Source: Lysinibacillus parviboronicapiens
Lineage (GTDB): Bacteria > Bacillota > Bacilli > Bacillales_A > Planococcaceae
NCBI RefSeq assembly: GCF_003049575.1
Contig: NZ_PYWI01000012.1
Span: 84,176-148,175 of the forward strand
Reading direction: 5' to 3'
DNA: 64,000 bases
In this document: positions 17,201 to 26,124 of the stretch, in pieces
How the letters are laid out: each line of letters opens with the position of its first letter
Position numbering within the stretch: position 1 is the stretch's first letter
Notes under the pieces: model-generated
Told to the model about the DNA's origin: nothing
The model's input: the letters and a program-made list of their open reading frames with translations, nothing else
Databases searched by the model: none
Made by a program: the position numbers and the translations under genes

Positions 17201-19771
17201 TGCCTCATTAGTAGTAACCTCGAGCACTCTACCAACACTGTCTGTTACTTGGGATAAGAAGCCTTTAAGGTTATACGCAAATTGAATATGATGGTCTTGC
17301 TCATTTCTTACTTCTTTTAATCGGTATTTCGTCTCTATTGTTTGTTCAAATACATAAATCAATCGTGTATCATGCTCAAACAAATGATACTCCTCACCGG
17401 TATTTTTCAGGGTCATTCTATCTTTTTTATTAAAATATGACAAATTTATTGGTAAAATTGGAAAGCCAACTGCGCGACCATCTGTCACCACAATCCCAAT
17501 CAGGTCTTCTTCTTCAAATATCTCTAAGGCTAGATCGTATGTAAAGTGCATACCATGACCTGACAAGCCAACCCGACTACTATCACTGTACCAAGCACGT
17601 TCCCATGATAGGGGGATCGGTCCAGGTAGTTCGAAGTCGACACCTTCATATATCATACGCCCTGTGATTAAATCAACGGGTTCAAAACCTTTTTTACAGA
17701 ATTTATCACTTAACCCTTTTGTACAATTAAATTTCTTTAATACCCCATGATTAAATTTCGTTAGCTCCGTTTTCGCCATAGCCTTCATTCCGTCTACTGC
17801 CTTCGAAACAGCTAGCACTTCATCCATCGAGGAGATGACTTTATCTGCTGCCGTCTTCACGCTCTTAGATCCTTTGTTGGCTAGCCCCGTTACTGTATCT
17901 AGCGTTTTAGAAACTTTCGTATAAGCTGCTTTCATCCCTTTTACTGCTTTTGATGCATCCACTACCTTATCCGCAGCTTTTGCGGTTGTAATGGCTGCAT
18001 CTCCAACTTTTGCCGCTTTACCGGCCTTATAGGCTGTTTTTGCTGCATCTCCAACTACTGGGACTGCACCTACTATGTTCATAGCTGCCCCCATGTAATC
18101 TCCTCTTGCCAAGCTAATTCCTGCATTCGCAATATCTGCAAATGTACCGATGACAGGAATAAACCCAGCGACATCCAGTGCTAAACTTACGCCATCTACT
18201 AAACTACTAAACCAGCCTTTCTTCTCTTTCTTCTCTTCTGCCTTTTGCGGGAAAATTAAGTCGACTTTCGACGTAGCTTCGATTGCTTCTTCATTTAACT
18301 TCGGTGGTTGACTTTGCTTCTCCGTACCTTCTTGCTCAATGAGCGTACTAATTAACTGTGTGTCAGCTGCAAGAATCACATGACTTTGCTCCTGCGCTGA
18401 TACAGCAATCCATTCTTCCGCCTCCACAGCTAGCTCTTTCATTCCACTAATTTCGAGTGTTTCATCTGCCGCTAGCATGATGGTACTGTTGCTAAGAAAT
18501 GTTATGCCTTCTCCATCATCCATTTTTAAATCCAATACCCCATCTACTGCACTAAAGGTAATATTTCCAACACCTAATGTCATGTCTTTCCCAGCATTGG
18601 TGGCCAATGACTTAACGGTAGAATCAGCCATTTTCTTCGTTGCCTTTTGCCCACCCTCTGGTGTGACTGGGTCAACACGCACCGAGCTGATGACGATGGC
18701 CTCTTCTTCAACTGCACTCGGAAAATGCAATTGAGCACGTGCACCTATTTGGGGCATTAAATACATAACGCCATTGGCATCTGCGGAATAAGCAAACCAA
18801 TGTGCTTTTTCTTTACCCTGGTTTTTATCTATATCTAAATGAATTTTGACTGTGTTCTGCGTGACATCAATAATCTTTCCTGTAAATGCTGCACCAATGA
18901 GATCTAAATTGCGTACCAATCGCTGACGAATACTTTTCTCTGGTTGGGCAGTATATTGAAACTTCAACACACCCCCATCAAGATGGGTTTCCCTAGCCGT
19001 TACGACATAGGATCTTCCCTTGAATTGCACCAACGTGCCCAATTCATGAGCTTCCGTACTTTCAAACTCACAAAAAGTATAATCGGCTTCGCTCACATCC
19101 GTACCATCGTTTTCAGTAATCAACCGGTACGCATCGACATCCATACGTAAGACAGAAGGTAGATGGTCGATGGTTACACTTTTCCTACTTTGAGGTGTAC
19201 CAAGCCAGAATCGAGCACCCTTTCCTTTTAAATCAGGAAAAACAACCGCGTGCAAACGGGAGGCCATTCTTTTAATAAATGCCCAATCTGTTTCTAAGTA
19301 TTGAATCGAAATACTATCCATGGCTTGACCGTTAGAAGCCTGGTCGATGTAATCCCCATTAGGATAGGCGCTCACGATGTTATTGATTAACTGTACATAC
19401 GTCATGCTTACATCTTGAAAAGAACGTGAGCGCTTCTCAATATCCATATTTGCCGTAAACGATACAGCCTCAACTGAGACATAATGCACGCCTTGTGATG
19501 CCTGCAACTCCGCATTTTCAATTCTTCCTGAGAATAATATGTCCCTCTCTCGCCCAAATCTCACTACAACTTCATCTGTATGACTGACCCGCTGAATATA
19601 TTTTTGCGCTTGCTCCTCAGCAATCATTCCTGTGAAGTACAATTTCGCATGGTCATTGCCCTTATGTTTGATTGTTAGTTTATCTAAATGTATAAGTGGA
19701 TAAGGCCATTCGAGCACAAGATCTTCATACGTACTAATCATATGTACTTTATTTTCTTCTAGCGATTTCAT
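14300..19771 (-). CDS. Spike-Rhs-toxin fusion protein (gpD/VgrG-like N-terminus, Rhs shell, C-terminal toxin)
   Basis: 1823 residues in one frame. Residues about 20-290 resemble phage late-control gpD/VgrG (YLETDWAFIKRMASRLHAVV). About 290-365 form a gp5-like OB fold (GKIIDVTQNTVKIHLDID), and 380-470 a beta-helix-like segment. A hydrophobic Gly/Ala-rich stretch follows at about 520-580 (DVAGFIPVIGTFADIANAG), then an alanine/lysine-rich linker and the DUF6531-like Rhs entry (DLITGRMIYEGVDFELPGP). YD repeats run to about 1680. The junction YGYVRDPNRMIDSLGL precedes a 128-residue tip (VVRAGACSSTSFANGSGV...LFTPTKANPV) of unknown activity. The ATG has AAAGGAGG six bases upstream. No signal peptide is seen, which argues for export by an injection apparatus rather than Sec. 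Confidence 0.9.
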   Translation of the reverse strand: MKSLEENKVHMISTYEDLVLEWPYPLIHLDKLTIKHKGNDHAKLYFTGMIAEEQAQKYIQRVSHTDEVVVRFGRERDILFSGRIENAELQASQGVHYVSVEAVSFTANMDIEKRSRSFQDVSMTYVQLINNIVSAYPNGDYIDQASNGQAMDSISIQYLETDWAFIKRMASRLHAVVFPDLKGKGARFWLGTPQSRKSVTIDHLPSVLRMDVDAYRLITENDGTDVSEADYTFCEFESTEAHELGTLVQFKGRSYVVTARETHLDGGVLKFQYTAQPEKSIRQRLVRNLDLIGAAFTGKIIDVTQNTVKIHLDIDKNQGKEKAHWFAYSADANGVMYLMPQIGARAQLHFPSAVEEEAIVISSVRVDPVTPEGGQKATKKMADSTVKSLATNAGKDMTLGVGNITFSAVDGVLDLKMDDGEGITFLSNSTIMLAADETLEISGMKELAVEAEEWIAVSAQEQSHVILAADTQLISTLIEQEGTEKQSQPPKLNEEAIEATSKVDLIFPQKAEEKKEKKGWFSSLVDGVSLALDVAGFIPVIGTFADIANAGISLARGDYMGAAMNIVGAVPVVGDAAKTAYKAGKAAKVGDAAITTAKAADKVVDASKAVKGMKAAYTKVSKTLDTVTGLANKGSKSVKTAADKVISSMDEVLAVSKAVDGMKAMAKTELTKFNHGVLKKFNCTKGLSDKFCKKGFEPVDLITGRMIYEGVDFELPGPIPLSWERAWYSDSSRVGLSGHGMHFTYDLALEIFEEEDLIGIVVTDGRAVGFPILPINLSYFNKKDRMTLKNTGEEYHLFEHDTRLIYVFEQTIETKYRLKEVRNEQDHHIQFAYNLKGFLSQVTDSVGRVLEVTTNEAGRMTEVALRNQMSREVLVRYIYNDGQDLVEIQDALGQSTHIKYNNHLMMQKTDRNKNTFFWRYDGPTTGARVIKTWGDGNVLAGELAYHGGYNEITNSLGHKSTYYFNEDNLCTKIVHPDGSEVSYEYNEDFELLQAVEEDGRVTTFSYDEWANPVTITRADGSTLSSQYDDKDRLIRAVNAEGGSSQWIYNEVGTLQANILENGTKTEFSYNKHHLIETVTNAQGHVISLTYDTDLNLCQVTLPDGTSSTWAYDRRGNCTTTTNPLGATEKFRYDNLNRLVRANLSDGNDVQLKYNAYDDIVFAKDNHTQVAFDYTILGSLKAREQGGKNVKFNYDTEEQLTAVINEKGETYQFDRDTKGNIIKEIGFDELTKTYERSLAGLVQRIQRPGNRWTAYQHDGLGNVIRSDYYDDTWETFGYDKNGSLIETANEHVTVKLERDPSGQVIKEWQNDHWIASSYDELGNRSQITSSLGAKIDVARNVMGNVAQITASRLEQDNWTAVMQYNELGQEIERILPGDVISKWQYDVTGRPTHHRVSSQNRDTRRRVYNWDVNHQLRSMVNELTGVRVTYGYDEFSNLVWANQGGQFDFLHRSVDDVGNLYETKEKTDRVYGAGSRLLETKEVTFSYDEEGNLVQKVEKNGDTWKYEYNGNGMMSKVIKPDKTEVTFKYDSLGRRIEKSSDDKTIQFVWDGNTILHEYCSENDSVELENDNLVTWVFNDGFVPSAKITNEGNYSISSDYLGTPVEAYDQEGKRVWSAKLDIYGRVKEFTGEQGFIPFRYQGQYEDVEIGLYYNRFRYYDPEQGNYTQIDPIGLAGGNPTLYGYVRDPNRMIDSLGLHETLADTDIVVRAGACSSTSFANGSGVVTDSAGKLSGISTQAKPGASLAELAQPFPHNQVGVATVGEIEKAGGKITLDGKLNSTNGTMVMNHATVDGLTADQGEKLFTPTKANPVPKESRGIPKCSKG

Positions 19772-19801
19772 TACTTGCCTCCTTTCAATGAACCACTTCT
19801 T

Positions 19802-20200
19802 TTAAAAACCTTGTATCGGTATTTCTAATTCCTCTTGCCCGTCATGAACAATATCGATTTTGCCTCCACCTGCTGAGCATTGAGTATGACAGCGGTTTAA
19901 TAACGCTTGCTTCCCTTCGACATTGACATTTTCCATCCCTTCCAACCAATCAATGGAACATACTGGCGTACAAGGTTTTTTCAACTGTAAGCACACACCA
20001 AAGGTTGGAATATTTTCAGGGTTTCGATCCCCTACATTCATCACGGCCTTCCCTTTGATATATACGCCATGATCTTGCGGTAAGTTTAAATAATTAAGAT
20101 GGCTACCATGCTCACAGGAAATAATTGCCCCATGTACCACATAACTAAATTGCTCCTGTTCCGTACTTTCTGTCTCCAAATTTTCCACAACTTGAGCCAT
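19802..20200 (-). CDS. DUF4280 PAAR-like protein
   Basis: 132 residues. After a variable acidic N-terminus comes the DUF4280 pattern: VVHGAIISCEHGSHLNYLNL, then a glycine turn, KAVMNVGD, CLQLKKPC, and paired cysteines near CHTQCSAGGGKI. DUF4280 proteins are considered PAAR-like spike tips that cap VgrG/gpD spikes, with Cys/His metal binding. The frame continues upstream to 20269, but the ATG at 20198-20200 has the AAAGGAAG ribosome binding site. It sits 30 bases before the spike-Rhs gene, consistent with capping its spike domain. Confidence 0.8.
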   Translation of the reverse strand: MAQVVENLETESTEQEQFSYVVHGAIISCEHGSHLNYLNLPQDHGVYIKGKAVMNVGDRNPENIPTFGVCLQLKKPCTPVCSIDWLEGMENVNVEGKQALLNRCHTQCSAGGGKIDIVHDGQEELEIPIQGF

Positions 20201-20287
20201 TAGACATTCTTCCTTTCGTATTCGTTTGTGGTTAAATATCGCTTCAACACTGTCCAAAACTACATGCAACAGTGTTTTGGAATTTAT

Positions 20288-20785
20288 TTATCGTCTTTCT
20301 AGTCTTACTCGCTGCAACTGGATCCCGAGAAAGGGTCTGCGCAACATACTTTCTGCCACATCTAAATTGACTATGGTGAAAGATTGCTTTTTGCTATCGA
20401 CTTGAAAAATACAATCCAGTTCCACTTTCTTAGGGTCGATCACGAGCTCCTTCATTTGTCCGTCTGGATAATAAGTTGTCTCATGGGAAATACAGTTCTT
20501 CTTCACAATGTCCATAAGCCAATATACGCGCTGTGTCCCTTTCTTCATATCCGTAAACACTATGGCAGTAAAATCTAAGTTATCCTCGTATTTCGCTAAC
20601 AATGCTTTCAAATCATCAGACACAATTCTTCGAGGCTTGTCCAAATAATCCAGATATAGCGCATTCTCTTTCTCTACCACTTCCCCGAATACAGATGAAC
20701 AGACAAAGTTATCATCGAGGTCTGTCTTCAACGGAATGATTGGATTTGTAATACTTTGATCTTGCCGAACAATAAAATACTCCAT
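20288..20785 (-). CDS. Unknown protein of the spike/Rhs cluster (possible adaptor)
   Basis: 165 residues, soluble, mixed alpha/beta by appearance, with no signal or membrane segment. It begins MEYFIVRQDQ and contains FTDMKKGTQRVYWLMDIVKK. The start and length vaguely recall DUF1629/imm11-type proteins, but I cannot support an assignment. The ribosome binding site is excellent (AGGAGG). It lies between the pentapeptide and DUF4280 genes, so an adaptor or chaperone for loading the spike complex is a reasonable inference only. Confidence 0.7.
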   Translation of the reverse strand: MEYFIVRQDQSITNPIIPLKTDLDDNFVCSSVFGEVVEKENALYLDYLDKPRRIVSDDLKALLAKYEDNLDFTAIVFTDMKKGTQRVYWLMDIVKKNCISHETTYYPDGQMKELVIDPKKVELDCIFQVDSKKQSFTIVNLDVAESMLRRPFLGIQLQRVRLERR

Positions 20786-20843
20786 CTTTTCCTCCTGTAA
20801 CCATCATTGCTGTATCTCATAACTTTTGCACATAACATCCAAG

Positions 20844-21941
20844 TTAATAAATCCAATGAATGTCTTCTATCTGGTCTGGGCTAAATAAACATTTCTCTTG
20901 ATCGCGCTTAAAGAACGTGGCCCCTTTTAAATTGGCACCTGTAAAATTGGTACCTGCGATCTGCGCAAACTCAAACCTTGCATTTTCCAAATTCGCATTA
21001 CTGAAATCAGTACCTAGGTAACACGCAACTTCATCATCGGAAAGCATCAGCGTTTTTCCCTGTGCATGCGTAAAATCAGCGCCTGCTAAATTGGCATTTC
21101 GAAAATCCGCATCTTGAATGACTGCATAAGAAAAATCAACATGTACTAACCTACAATCTACAAAACTAGTACCCATGCAAACACTTCGTTTCAATGAAGC
21201 ACCTTCTAAGTCACTGCCATTGAAATTCGCATAGGAAAAGTCTATTTGGTTGAAATGCTTCTGCTGTAATTGAAGGTTTGAGAAATTTTCAAACGTATAC
21301 GATTTGTCCGTCTCTTCTTTCTCTAACCATGCGAGAAGATTTTTTTCCACCCGTTCCCGTTCATCTATGACCGCAACATCTTCACTAAACCCTTTATATT
21401 CACCGACACGAATTCGTAAGCACGCTGTTCGTTGAAAATCTATTTCAGGCACGCATTCTTGTTGATAGCGAAAGAGGTAGCGTACCAATTGAATGATATA
21501 TTGATGAAACAGGGTTACTGTCTGTTGAATGATCCCTCGAATATCAGCTGCTTGGATGGAGAGATATGGCTTTCTTTCTTTTTCAAGCGTTTTTTGTAAA
21601 TCTATAATCGCCTCACTAAGCCATTCTGCTTCATACTGTGCCGTGCATTCTACCCAATCGTAGTACCATGTTTCTCCATATGCTTCTAGCAAATATGTAC
21701 ACTTGTTTTCTAGTAATGATGTTCGCAATAATGAGAAATGTATAAAGCCAACTGGCGCTAGCTTTTCCTGTTCTTGCTGATCTCTAATATTCGCAAACAG
21801 CTGTTCAAGTGCGTCAATGATTGGTTGTAGCAATTTTTCCTTCTCTTGGCGAAACTGTCGATCAACCTTCTCCTGCAACCGGCTGACATGAACTGACACG
21901 CATTCATCCATAAAATGCTGTATTGCTTCTTCTCGTTTCAT
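20844..21941 (-). CDS. Pentapeptide-repeat protein of the spike cluster
   Basis: 365 residues. The N-terminal 215 or so are charged and helical (MKREEAIQHFMDECVSVHVS) without known motifs. From about 225 onward comes a run of pentapeptide repeats of the A(D/N)LxX type (FSYANFNGSDLEGASL, DADFRNANLAGADFTHA, FTGANLKGATF), which fold as a right-handed quadrilateral beta-helix. Pentapeptide proteins next to gpD/VgrG-like genes are usually treated as adaptors or effectors of injection systems, but the role here is unknown. The gene begins 15 bases after the gpD-like gene ends. Confidence 0.85.
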   Translation of the reverse strand: MKREEAIQHFMDECVSVHVSRLQEKVDRQFRQEKEKLLQPIIDALEQLFANIRDQQEQEKLAPVGFIHFSLLRTSLLENKCTYLLEAYGETWYYDWVECTAQYEAEWLSEAIIDLQKTLEKERKPYLSIQAADIRGIIQQTVTLFHQYIIQLVRYLFRYQQECVPEIDFQRTACLRIRVGEYKGFSEDVAVIDERERVEKNLLAWLEKEETDKSYTFENFSNLQLQQKHFNQIDFSYANFNGSDLEGASLKRSVCMGTSFVDCRLVHVDFSYAVIQDADFRNANLAGADFTHAQGKTLMLSDDEVACYLGTDFSNANLENARFEFAQIAGTNFTGANLKGATFFKRDQEKCLFSPDQIEDIHWIY

Positions 21942-21956
21942 GCATCCACATCCTCA

Positions 21957-23468
21957 CTAATTTGCTCGTACTTCTGTTCCTTTAATCTCCATTTTGTCTT
22001 CCATCTTGATTGAATTGTCCTTACAAGTCATCTCAATTTTCTCAGTCGCATTAATCATTATTTGTTTTGCATTGATGACGACTTTCTCTGCTGCTTGTAA
22101 GTTAATATTTTTATCACTAATTATCGAAATTCCATTATCATCCATCAGTGAAATCATTAATCCTCCACCCGATATAACAATCCGATCAGGTGCAAGTAGA
22201 ATTTGTTTACCATGCTTGGTTCTGAGTGTTTTTACATCTGGGTCGGCCATCCGCGCTGGATCTTGGCGACCATCCACCGATGGTGCAGCACTTGATTGAC
22301 CGCCGCCACCTTGACTGGCTGGATTACTTTTGGCTAACATCGCACCAGATTGTGGAGGCGCTTTTGATACGGAACTAATCGCAATCCCTGCATCCTCACG
22401 ATTGCTTGGGAAGTAGATTCTAACATTATCAGATAATTCTGGCATAAAATACCATCCTGTATTATCTGCTGATGCATAGATCGTTGAATATGGAAACCAA
22501 TAGGCCGTATCTTTTTCTTGCCCCTCATCGAAATCGACATGAATGCGAATTTTGTCGCCTGCAACATCAATTACTTTTCCTTGAATGGAAGCTCCAATAA
22601 TGGCTTGATTATAAGTAGTGTGGACACTGAAACCGTTCTGAGGTGTTAACGTATAGATATGCTTGAATAAACCATCTTTTAGTGTCGAGATGATGTTATA
22701 GACATACAATTTTTTTGATTGGAAAGTAACTTCATTGCCTATTTTGAATAGTTGAATCGATTCTACTTCATAGTACATATAGTCACTATCGGTAATACTG
22801 TCGAGGTGATTTTTACTGGAGACAAGGAAGTTGCCAATCGCTTTTTTGACGCGATAATTAATGGCATCCATTTTCTGCGTGTTGCCGGCTTGAAATGGAA
22901 CACCGAAGTAAAACTTTGCGGCTGAGTGAACAGTGTTTGGCACCAAGCCTGTATGAAATCGTGATGCCATTCGTTTAAGAAACTCCCAATCTGTCTCTAA
23001 ATATTGCATCGTGAAGCTACCAAGACTAGCGCCATTTGTGACATAATCCATGAAATCTGCACCTTTTTGATCGGCAATACAGACATCTATTAATTCACTA
23101 TAGGGCATACTCGCATTTTGATAGGTTTGGTTTTTCTTCTTAACATCTAACACATACGTATGCGAAACGGCTTTAACTTCCAAATAATATGTGCCCATAA
23201 CTGATTTCACTTGCACATCTAACGCTAGCCCATTAAAAATAGGAATAGTTTGTCCATCACTGCCGATTTGCAATACTTCAATAGCCGTTTCTGCATCTGT
23301 CATATATACATAAGAATCTTCGAGCTCATCTGGAATCACGCCCGTTAAATGCAATGTAGCATGTTCATTCATTTGTTGCGTTATTTCGATTTGATTGACG
23401 CGAATATTATAGGGCATCACAATCATATCTTTATACGTTAAGGCTGTTTCCTTTTTCATCCGATCCAT
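21957..23468 (-). CDS. Stand-alone phage late-control gpD / VgrG-like spike protein
   Basis: 503 residues. It shares domain order with the first 480 residues of the Rhs fusion: gpD-like region (FTMQYLETDWEFLKRMASRF), OB fold (ASIQGKVIDVAGDKIRIHVD), a Gly/Ser-rich linker, then a C-terminal beta-helix-like tail (KNINLQAAEKVVINAKQIMI). VgrG-type proteins form trimeric spikes at the head of contractile injection systems. The ATG at 23466-23468 overlaps the upstream TGA as TGATG, so the two genes are translationally coupled. The TTG one codon earlier is less likely. No toxin domain is fused here, unlike its paralogue. Confidence 0.85.
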   Translation of the reverse strand: MDRMKKETALTYKDMIVMPYNIRVNQIEITQQMNEHATLHLTGVIPDELEDSYVYMTDAETAIEVLQIGSDGQTIPIFNGLALDVQVKSVMGTYYLEVKAVSHTYVLDVKKKNQTYQNASMPYSELIDVCIADQKGADFMDYVTNGASLGSFTMQYLETDWEFLKRMASRFHTGLVPNTVHSAAKFYFGVPFQAGNTQKMDAINYRVKKAIGNFLVSSKNHLDSITDSDYMYYEVESIQLFKIGNEVTFQSKKLYVYNIISTLKDGLFKHIYTLTPQNGFSVHTTYNQAIIGASIQGKVIDVAGDKIRIHVDFDEGQEKDTAYWFPYSTIYASADNTGWYFMPELSDNVRIYFPSNREDAGIAISSVSKAPPQSGAMLAKSNPASQGGGGQSSAAPSVDGRQDPARMADPDVKTLRTKHGKQILLAPDRIVISGGGLMISLMDDNGISIISDKNINLQAAEKVVINAKQIMINATEKIEMTCKDNSIKMEDKMEIKGTEVRAN

Positions 23469-24109
23469 CAAACAACACCTTCTCCATCTAATAATTTGTT
23501 TTCAACCGAGATAGATTCCATCATGCCGTAAGCAATGGGTTTCCAAATATTCATCTCTTTCTGCAAACAATTAATCGAGCCCATCGTCACATTCTCGCCT
23601 ACCCTAAACAAAAACATTAAATTATAAATCTTGTTATCTAGTGCTGGCATGATGAAATCAAAGTAACCAATTTGTACACTGTTAACTTCTTCCATGTCGA
23701 TATCCAACATTTTTGCAGTTGGCTGCGTTTTTTGAAGTATATTCATCATGGTCTGTGTGAAATCTTCCAATTCCTCTGCTTTTATCTGTTGTTCCATGAT
23801 CTTCATCGTGACGTTGATTGACGTACTTTCGCTTGTATAGATATAATCTGGTCTACGACTTGATGGATATTTAATATCCATTAATTCAGGTTCCATCACG
23901 TCAAATGATGTAGGCATGCACATCCGGATTTGATCCTCATAAAAACTAATTTCTGTAAAGGCAATCGTTTCATCTTCGATCATTAGCTGACCATCTTTAA
24001 TCGCTTTAACAATATCAGTATGTAATAATTGGTTTTCGATGTTCTCCATTCGTTTCTTCTGCCTTGCATGTTTCGTCATTTCAATAACTTCTTCATCCAT
24101 GAAATCCAT
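23468..24109 (-). CDS. DcrB/Mog1-fold-like protein, possible effector chaperone
   Basis: 213 residues. After a helical N-terminus the order of short strands and motifs (MCMPTSFDVMEPELMDIKYP, then SRRPDYIYTSESTSINVTM, a helix, and a final GSINCLQKEMNIWKPIAYGM then MESISV) resembles the DUF1795/DcrB fold of Eag-type chaperones, which hold the hydrophobic segments of Rhs effectors in Gram-negative T6SS. This is fold-level pattern matching and not a clear family hit. It is the first gene of the cluster (GGAG ribosome binding site), overlaps the gpD-like gene by one base, and the Rhs fusion has a hydrophobic stretch such a chaperone could bind. Confidence 0.65.
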   Translation of the reverse strand: MDFMDEEVIEMTKHARQKKRMENIENQLLHTDIVKAIKDGQLMIEDETIAFTEISFYEDQIRMCMPTSFDVMEPELMDIKYPSSRRPDYIYTSESTSINVTMKIMEQQIKAEELEDFTQTMMNILQKTQPTAKMLDIDMEEVNSVQIGYFDFIMPALDNKIYNLMFLFRVGENVTMGSINCLQKEMNIWKPIAYGMMESISVENKLLDGEGVV

Positions 24110-24639
24110 TTGTTCACGCTCCTTTATTTCATTTCTATGTATTCGTTCTATCTCATAACCTAATAAATTGATGCCTTTGTTAATAATTTACCTTTTTTAC
24201 CACCAGGATAAATTTAATTACATATATGGTAATTAACTAATTAATTGGTTATTTTTATCTGTAAACATGCTAATAAACCATAGTTAAAAAGTCAACATCA
24301 ATCTTCAATATTAATGAGAATAGACAAAAAGTATTCCTATAGGTCGGAAAAATTAGATTTTTAGTGGTTAAATATACAGTGTGAAAGAAGGATAAAGTGA
24401 AACTTTTTTAGTGGGGGCTATCTTACTTTTATGGGCGGTTAATGCGGGATAACGTAAAACTTTACTCAGTTCATTGCTTTCGTTGAACCTTGGGTGGGAG
24501 TCTTACTGCCTGTTATAATACGAGACTTTAGTCGCAGAAACCCTCACTGATTATTAGTCTTCAAAAATCGAGCTTCTACGGTTAGTTCATGCAGGATAAA
24601 ATCAGAGGACGGTAAATGACTAAGCAAATTACAAAAGAA

Positions 24640-24668
24640 AATGGTACGGAAGATATTTCCGTACCATT
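24640..24668 (-). terminator. Hairpin terminator downstream of dus
   Basis: AATGGTACGGAA and TTCCGTACCATT pair perfectly around a five-base loop, followed on the minus strand by TTTTCTTTTG. It is about 260 bases beyond the dus stop. Confidence 0.7.
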
Positions 24669-24807
24669 AAAAAACTAAAGCAAGCGCTTCTTAAACTTAA
24701 TATTAAAATCAATAACCATTAAACTAATCCTGTTTTAATTTAATTATCTGCTACTCTTATTATAAGGCTTTCATTTCTTTCAGCCTCTTAAAACAGCTTT
24801 ACATGTG

Positions 24808-24841
24808 CAGAGTGTATGTGGCAACACAAGGGTGCTAGTGG
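24808..24841 (-). repeat. 34-base repeat, copy 1 (downstream of dus)
   Basis: Matches 26163-26196 at about 29 of 34 bases (both start CAGAGTGTATGTGGCA on the plus strand). On the minus strand it can be read as a fragment LVLPHTL, similar to the second copy, which resembles the C-terminus of an RlmD-like methyltransferase. Confidence 0.6.
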
Positions 24842-24924
24842 ATTCAATACCGCATGCATTGTTGCCAATTTATGGCTTAATAAGCTCTAACTTTTTTGCG
24901 GTTACATCAGTCTACCGTCTATCG

Positions 24925-25893
24925 TCAATCAACATTGTTTGATTCAAAGTTATCAAGCAATGCACGCACTTCATCTGTTGATTTCGTGTTCATCAATTGA
25001 TTTCTTAATTCACCTGCTCCACGGAAACCTTTAACATAAATTTTGAAAAAGCGATGAAGCCCCGTGATTGAACGTGGTAGTGCTTCCGCATATTGATCTT
25101 GAAGATCAAGCTGCAGTCTTAAAAGATCCAGGTACTCCTTACTGCTGTGCTCCTTTGGCTCTTTTTCAAAGGCAAACGGATTTTTAAAAATACCGCGTCC
25201 AATCATAACCCCATCAATACCATATTTCTCAGCAAGCTCCTGCCCAGTTTGACGGTCAGGAATATCTCCATTGATGGTTAATAGCGTATTTGGCGCGATA
25301 CGGTCACGTAATTTTTTGATGTCCGGAATTAGCTCCCAATGCGCATCTACTTGGCTCATTTCCTTTCTTGTACGTAAATGTATAGAAAGGTTTGCAATAT
25401 CCTGTTTTAAAATATGCGTTAGCCACTCCTGCCACTCATTTACATCGTCATAGCCAAGTCGTGTTTTCACGCTGACAGGCAGTCCGCCTGCTTTTGCCGC
25501 TTGAATAAGTTCTGCCGCAACATCTGGACGTAGAATAAGGCCACTACCTTTCCCTCTCGATGCCACATTCGGTACAGGGCAGCCCATATTAATATCGATG
25601 CCTTTAAACCCAAGCTCTGCCATACCAATACTCATTTGACGGAAATATTCGGGATTATCCCCCCAAATATGTGCCACCATTGGCTGTTCATCTTCTGTAA
25701 ATATTAAACGGCCACGCACACTTTTCATGCCCTCTGGATGACAATAGCTATCCGAGTTTGTAAACTCTGTGAAAAATACATCCGGTCGACCGGCTTCACT
25801 TACTACGTGACGAAAAACAACATCCGTCACATCTTCCATTGGTGCCAGTACAAAAAATGGTCGTGGTAAATCACGCCAAAAATTATCTATCAT
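24925..25893 (-). CDS. dus: tRNA-dihydrouridine synthase
   Basis: 322 residues from the favoured start. An FMN-dependent TIM-barrel enzyme that reduces uridine to dihydrouridine in the tRNA D-loop. Visible motifs are [19 protein letters not shown] near the N-terminus, the catalytic cysteine region [26 protein letters not shown], and the FMN phosphate site TINGDI...[12 protein letters not shown]. The frame opens at 25950, but family members begin with the [18 protein letters not shown] segment, so the ATG at 25891-25893 is preferred; its AGAGG is somewhat far at 12 bases. It stands alone between two direct repeats and two terminators. Confidence 0.9.
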   Translation of the reverse strand: MIDNFWRDLPRPFFVLAPMEDVTDVVFRHVVSEAGRPDVFFTEFTNSDSYCHPEGMKSVRGRLIFTEDEQPMVAHIWGDNPEYFRQMSIGMAELGFKGIDINMGCPVPNVASRGKGSGLILRPDVAAELIQAAKAGGLPVSVKTRLGYDDVNEWQEWLTHILKQDIANLSIHLRTRKEMSQVDAHWELIPDIKKLRDRIAPNTLLTINGDIPDRQTGQELAEKYGIDGVMIGRGIFKNPFAFEKEPKEHSSKEYLDLLRLQLDLQDQYAEALPRSITGLHRFFKIYVKGFRGAGELRNQLMNTKSTDEVRALLDNFESNNVD

Positions 25894-26084
25894 GTCAAAC
25901 TCAAATCCTCTCACTATGGATACAACTTTAAACTCTCGGTCAAAAAACATAAAGCCAAATGTTCCACTTCTTTTACACTTATATCATGCTTAATAACTTA
26001 TTATCAAATGTGAAAAACTATTGTGAAAATCAGCAATGTTTATTTTAACGAAAATCGGTCCTGAATGGTAATTTATAAACAAAA

Positions 26085-26120
26085 AAGCAGATGTATAGAT
26101 TTTTTCTATATCAACTGCTT
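26085..26120 (-). terminator. Hairpin directly after the gene-tail remnant
   Basis: AAGCAG/CTGCTT and TATAGA/TCTATA arms, followed on the minus strand by TTTTTTG. It begins five bases after the TAA of the HCEAV-type remnant, as if the terminator of a lost gene. Confidence 0.6.
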
Positions 26121-26124
26121 ATTA

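Larger units (their letters stand above)
24110..24924. other. Long non-coding stretch upstream of the spike cluster
   Basis: 815 bases without a supported gene. It holds the presumptive promoter region of the spike/Rhs cluster, a strong hairpin at 24640-24668 and a repeat at 24808-24841. I could not assign a -35/-10 pair with confidence. The rest is AT-rich with scattered stops in all frames. Confidence 0.6.

Noticed and set aside
7544..24109. Insertion sequence or prophage carrying the toxin island
   Set aside because: No transposase, integrase, terminal repeats or capsid/tail genes are visible; the gpD-like genes alone do not show a prophage.
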